NCBI GenBank assembly: GCA_003254885.1
Contig: QANT01007641.1
Span: forward strand, 124,001-188,000
DNA from: Purshia tridentata
Lineage: Eukaryota; Streptophyta; Magnoliopsida; Rosales; Rosaceae
Length of the DNA stretch: 64,000 nt
Direction: 5' to 3'
Shown: piece by piece, positions 61,858-64,000 of the stretch
Layout of the letters: each line of letters starts with the position of its first letter
Position numbering within the stretch: position 1 is the stretch's first letter
The notes under the pieces: generated by a model
What the model was told of the DNA's origin: nothing
Databases searched by the model: none
The model's input: the letters and a program-made list of their open reading frames with translations, nothing else
Made by a program: the position numbers and the translations under genes

Positions 61858-64000
61858 TCATTGGCATTTCGTTATTTTGGGTTCAATCTTAGGTTGAAAC
61901 GTGCATGGCACGTGGTTGAAAAATCTTACCCAAAATAACAAAAAAAATCTGCCTGCTTCATATATATATATATATGCATAAATTAAAACTATGACCTCCA
62001 ACAAAAGTGATTCTATTCTATATCGTGATGTTTGAATGCAAAATAGATTATTAGATTAGATAGAGAGAGCGGCACAATTGTGGGAAAAGCAATGCAAGCA
62101 CTTTAAAAGACCTGCAAAAGTACTTATTATAAAAGCAGATTAGTTTTTTCTTTCCTGTTTTATGATGGGGTTACTTAAAGTACAAGATTTTATGGTCAAA
62201 GCTCATGATTTTGTGGTTGATATGGTTGTTTCCATTCCCAATTCATATTGAAGGAATTGACTTATTGATAGAGGCTTCGTAGTAGTAAAACGTGGTGGTG
62301 GTGGTGAGTCGGTGACCAATTAAATTAATTAATTTGCTTTCTTCTATTAGTACAACTTTACAAGAGACATTATATATCAATCCCCTTATTTTGTTTGTCA
62401 ATACCAAACTTGAAATTTCTGAAAGTATTTTATTTCAATCATTCCATGAGAGGGTGAACCCCACCATATACAAATCAGAAATCTTCTTTATTGTCAATGC
62501 AAACAGAAAGCATGGCTCAACCAGCTATAAAAATATGTAATATATGGCACCCAATAGGCCTTTGAGTCTAGACTTATGGCAGAAGAGAAGAGCTTAATTG
62601 GTCATGTAAGTTGGAAGCATACGATGCAATGAAGAAGAAGAACAGAAGAGAAAATGCCAACTTTGTTGAATTCCCATCTGACGATCTGCAGACCAACATA
62701 TATATGAAGTGAATGCTAAATTTGTAAGGCCAGTTTAGAAACTACTGCCAAAAAAGAGAGAGGAAGAAGCTAATGGGATTTGGGAATCAAATTAACTGTA
62801 TACCTGAAGAAGAAATTGGTCTTCCTGAGGGAGACCCTGCACAATTTTTCTTAGAGTTAGAGGTTAATAAGCTTATATTCCAAGTTTAAAGTTAAACACT
62901 GTAAATTTTGGACCGGGTCAAGTGAAATCTAATTTAGTGTCTAAATTCGTGTGAGCGGGTTTGAAAGAGTGAAAGTTTGCTCAAACTCAAACCCTTGTTG
63001 CAGATTTTGCATAAAAGAAATTGAGTCTAAGAATAAATTAAATATAAATAATTAGGTTCGAATAAATCCACTCTTCACCAAAAAAAAAAATCTAGCTCCG
63101 CCACTGGCCTACACGGTGGTGTTCGTGGTATTCTATTCATGCTTTGTATCTTTTTCTAACCAAGCTTTCCTATAATTTCTGATTTGCTATTACATTCTTA
63201 TAAGAGTGATGGCCTCAAAACATTAATCAATTAATGGGGATATATGGCATCAAATTTTCTCAGTGGCATTTTCGTTACTTTGAGTTCAATCTTAGGTTGA
63301 AACATGCATGGCACGTGGTTGAACAATCCCACCAAACAAAAAACAAAAGATCTGCCTTCTTCATTATGTTTGGACCTTTGGTTGGCATATATATATATAT
63401 GCATAAAAAAAACAATGACCTCCAACAAAAGTGATTCTATTCAATATATTGATGTTTGACTGCAAAACAGATAGAGAGTGCCCTTGCATAGGGGGCACAA
63501 GGACGGTTGTGTGCTGCGTGTGAAAAAAGCAATGCATTCACTTTTAAAGACGTACCTACAATACAAAAGTACTTAATTATTATAAAAGCTGGCCTTTTTT
63601 TTCTTCTTATTTTATGTTGGGGTTACTTAAAGAACAAGATTTTATAGTAAAGCTCCTAATTTTGTGGTGAATATGGTTGTTTCCATTCCCAATTCATATT
63701 TATGAAATTGACTTATCGATGGAGGCTTCGTAGTGGTACACAAACGTGGTGGTGGTGACCAATTAAATTAATTGATTTGTTATCTTCCATTAGTTGGCTC
63801 AAAGAGACATATATTATACATGATCTCAGTATTTTGCTTGTCAATGCCAAACTAGAATGTTCAGAAATTATTTTATTTGAATCATTCCAAGAGAGGGTGA
63901 ACGCCATATACAAATCAGAACCAATCTCAACCCTAACCTCTCTAAAAGGAAGCATGGCTCAGCCAGCTATAACAATATGCAAACTTATAAAAATATAAAA
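61858..64000. repeat. Diverged ~1.4-kb tandem duplication, second unit cut by the window end
   Basis: Sequence from about 61858 recurs from about 63258: GGCACGTGGTTGAA at 61907-61920 and 63310-63323; GACCTCCAACAAAAGTGATT, CCATTCCCAATTCATATT, and CATATACAAATCAGAA all reappear in the same order and orientation. The offset grows from about 1403 to 1442 bases because of indels. No protein gene is recognised in either unit. Confidence 0.88.
63097..63106 (-). mobile_element. Possible hAT-type transposon terminus (solo)
   Basis: On the minus strand this reads CAGTGGCGGAGCTAGATTTT, the sort of terminus seen in Tip100-like hAT elements. No matching left end or 8-bp duplication was found nearby, so only an end fragment can be claimed. 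Confidence 0.3.

Overview
This looks like nuclear DNA of a flowering plant, most likely a woody eudicot. The evidence is multi-exon genes with short GT-AG introns in AT-rich DNA, plant-only families (DUF868, OVATE/OFP, FLZ zinc finger, SKIP-type F-box, IDM1-like PHD/GNAT), cytosolic 40S ribosomal protein genes with site II/telo-box promoters, and a Pol III tRNA-Ala(AGC). A rosid such as a member of the Rosaceae is only an impression. One ambiguous base (12156) sits in a G run.

Layout. 0.5-9 kb, all minus strand: WDR5a (two exons), a 12-exon SKIP17-like F-box/LRR gene, and a single-exon DUF868 gene. 9-12.8 kb has no recognisable gene. 12.8-14.3 kb: intronless NKAP family gene (minus). 14.48-16.19 kb: a Mutator-like DNA transposon with about 0.7-kb inverted ends and an 11-bp target duplication, lying just upstream of NKAP. 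17.2-18.9 kb: RPS24 (plus). 18.7-23 kb: an old tandem duplication that left a decayed copy of the 5' part of the next gene joined to a decayed last exon of RPS24. 22.3-30.0 kb: a large IDM1-like PHD finger/acetyltransferase gene (plus, 8 coding exons) with a SINE and a poly(A) insertion in one intron. 30.8-32.0 kb: RPS18 (plus). 34.6-35.2 kb: OVATE family repressor (minus). 39.1-40.0 kb: seed-type SMP/LEA gene with two G-box/ABRE sites (minus). 41.5-42.0 kb: HSP20-like gene (minus). 42.9 kb: tRNA-Ala(AGC) (minus). 44.1-45.4 kb: PNRC-motif protein gene with a 38-codon uORF (plus). 48.7-49.8 kb: FLZ gene (minus). 54.7-58.2 kb: 10-exon WDR4-type tRNA m7G methyltransferase subunit gene with one GC-AG intron (minus). 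59.0-60.0 kb: SKIP30 F-box/kelch gene (minus). 61.9-64.0 kb: a diverged ~1.4-kb tandem duplication that runs off the window.

The genes are separate Pol II units; I see no operon or biosynthetic cluster. Loose themes are chromatin (WDR5a, IDM1-like), SCF ubiquitin ligases (two SKIP F-box genes), translation (RPS24, RPS18, tRNA-Ala, WDR4) and stress or seed physiology (LEA, HSP20-like, FLZ). I found no convincing new multi-gene system. The strongest unusual signals are the MULE and its internal transposase-like exons, the duplication hybrid between RPS24 and the IDM1-like gene, two candidate peptide uORFs, and the SINE with its full 17-bp target duplication. Exon boundaries were placed by reading splice sites and checking phase by hand.
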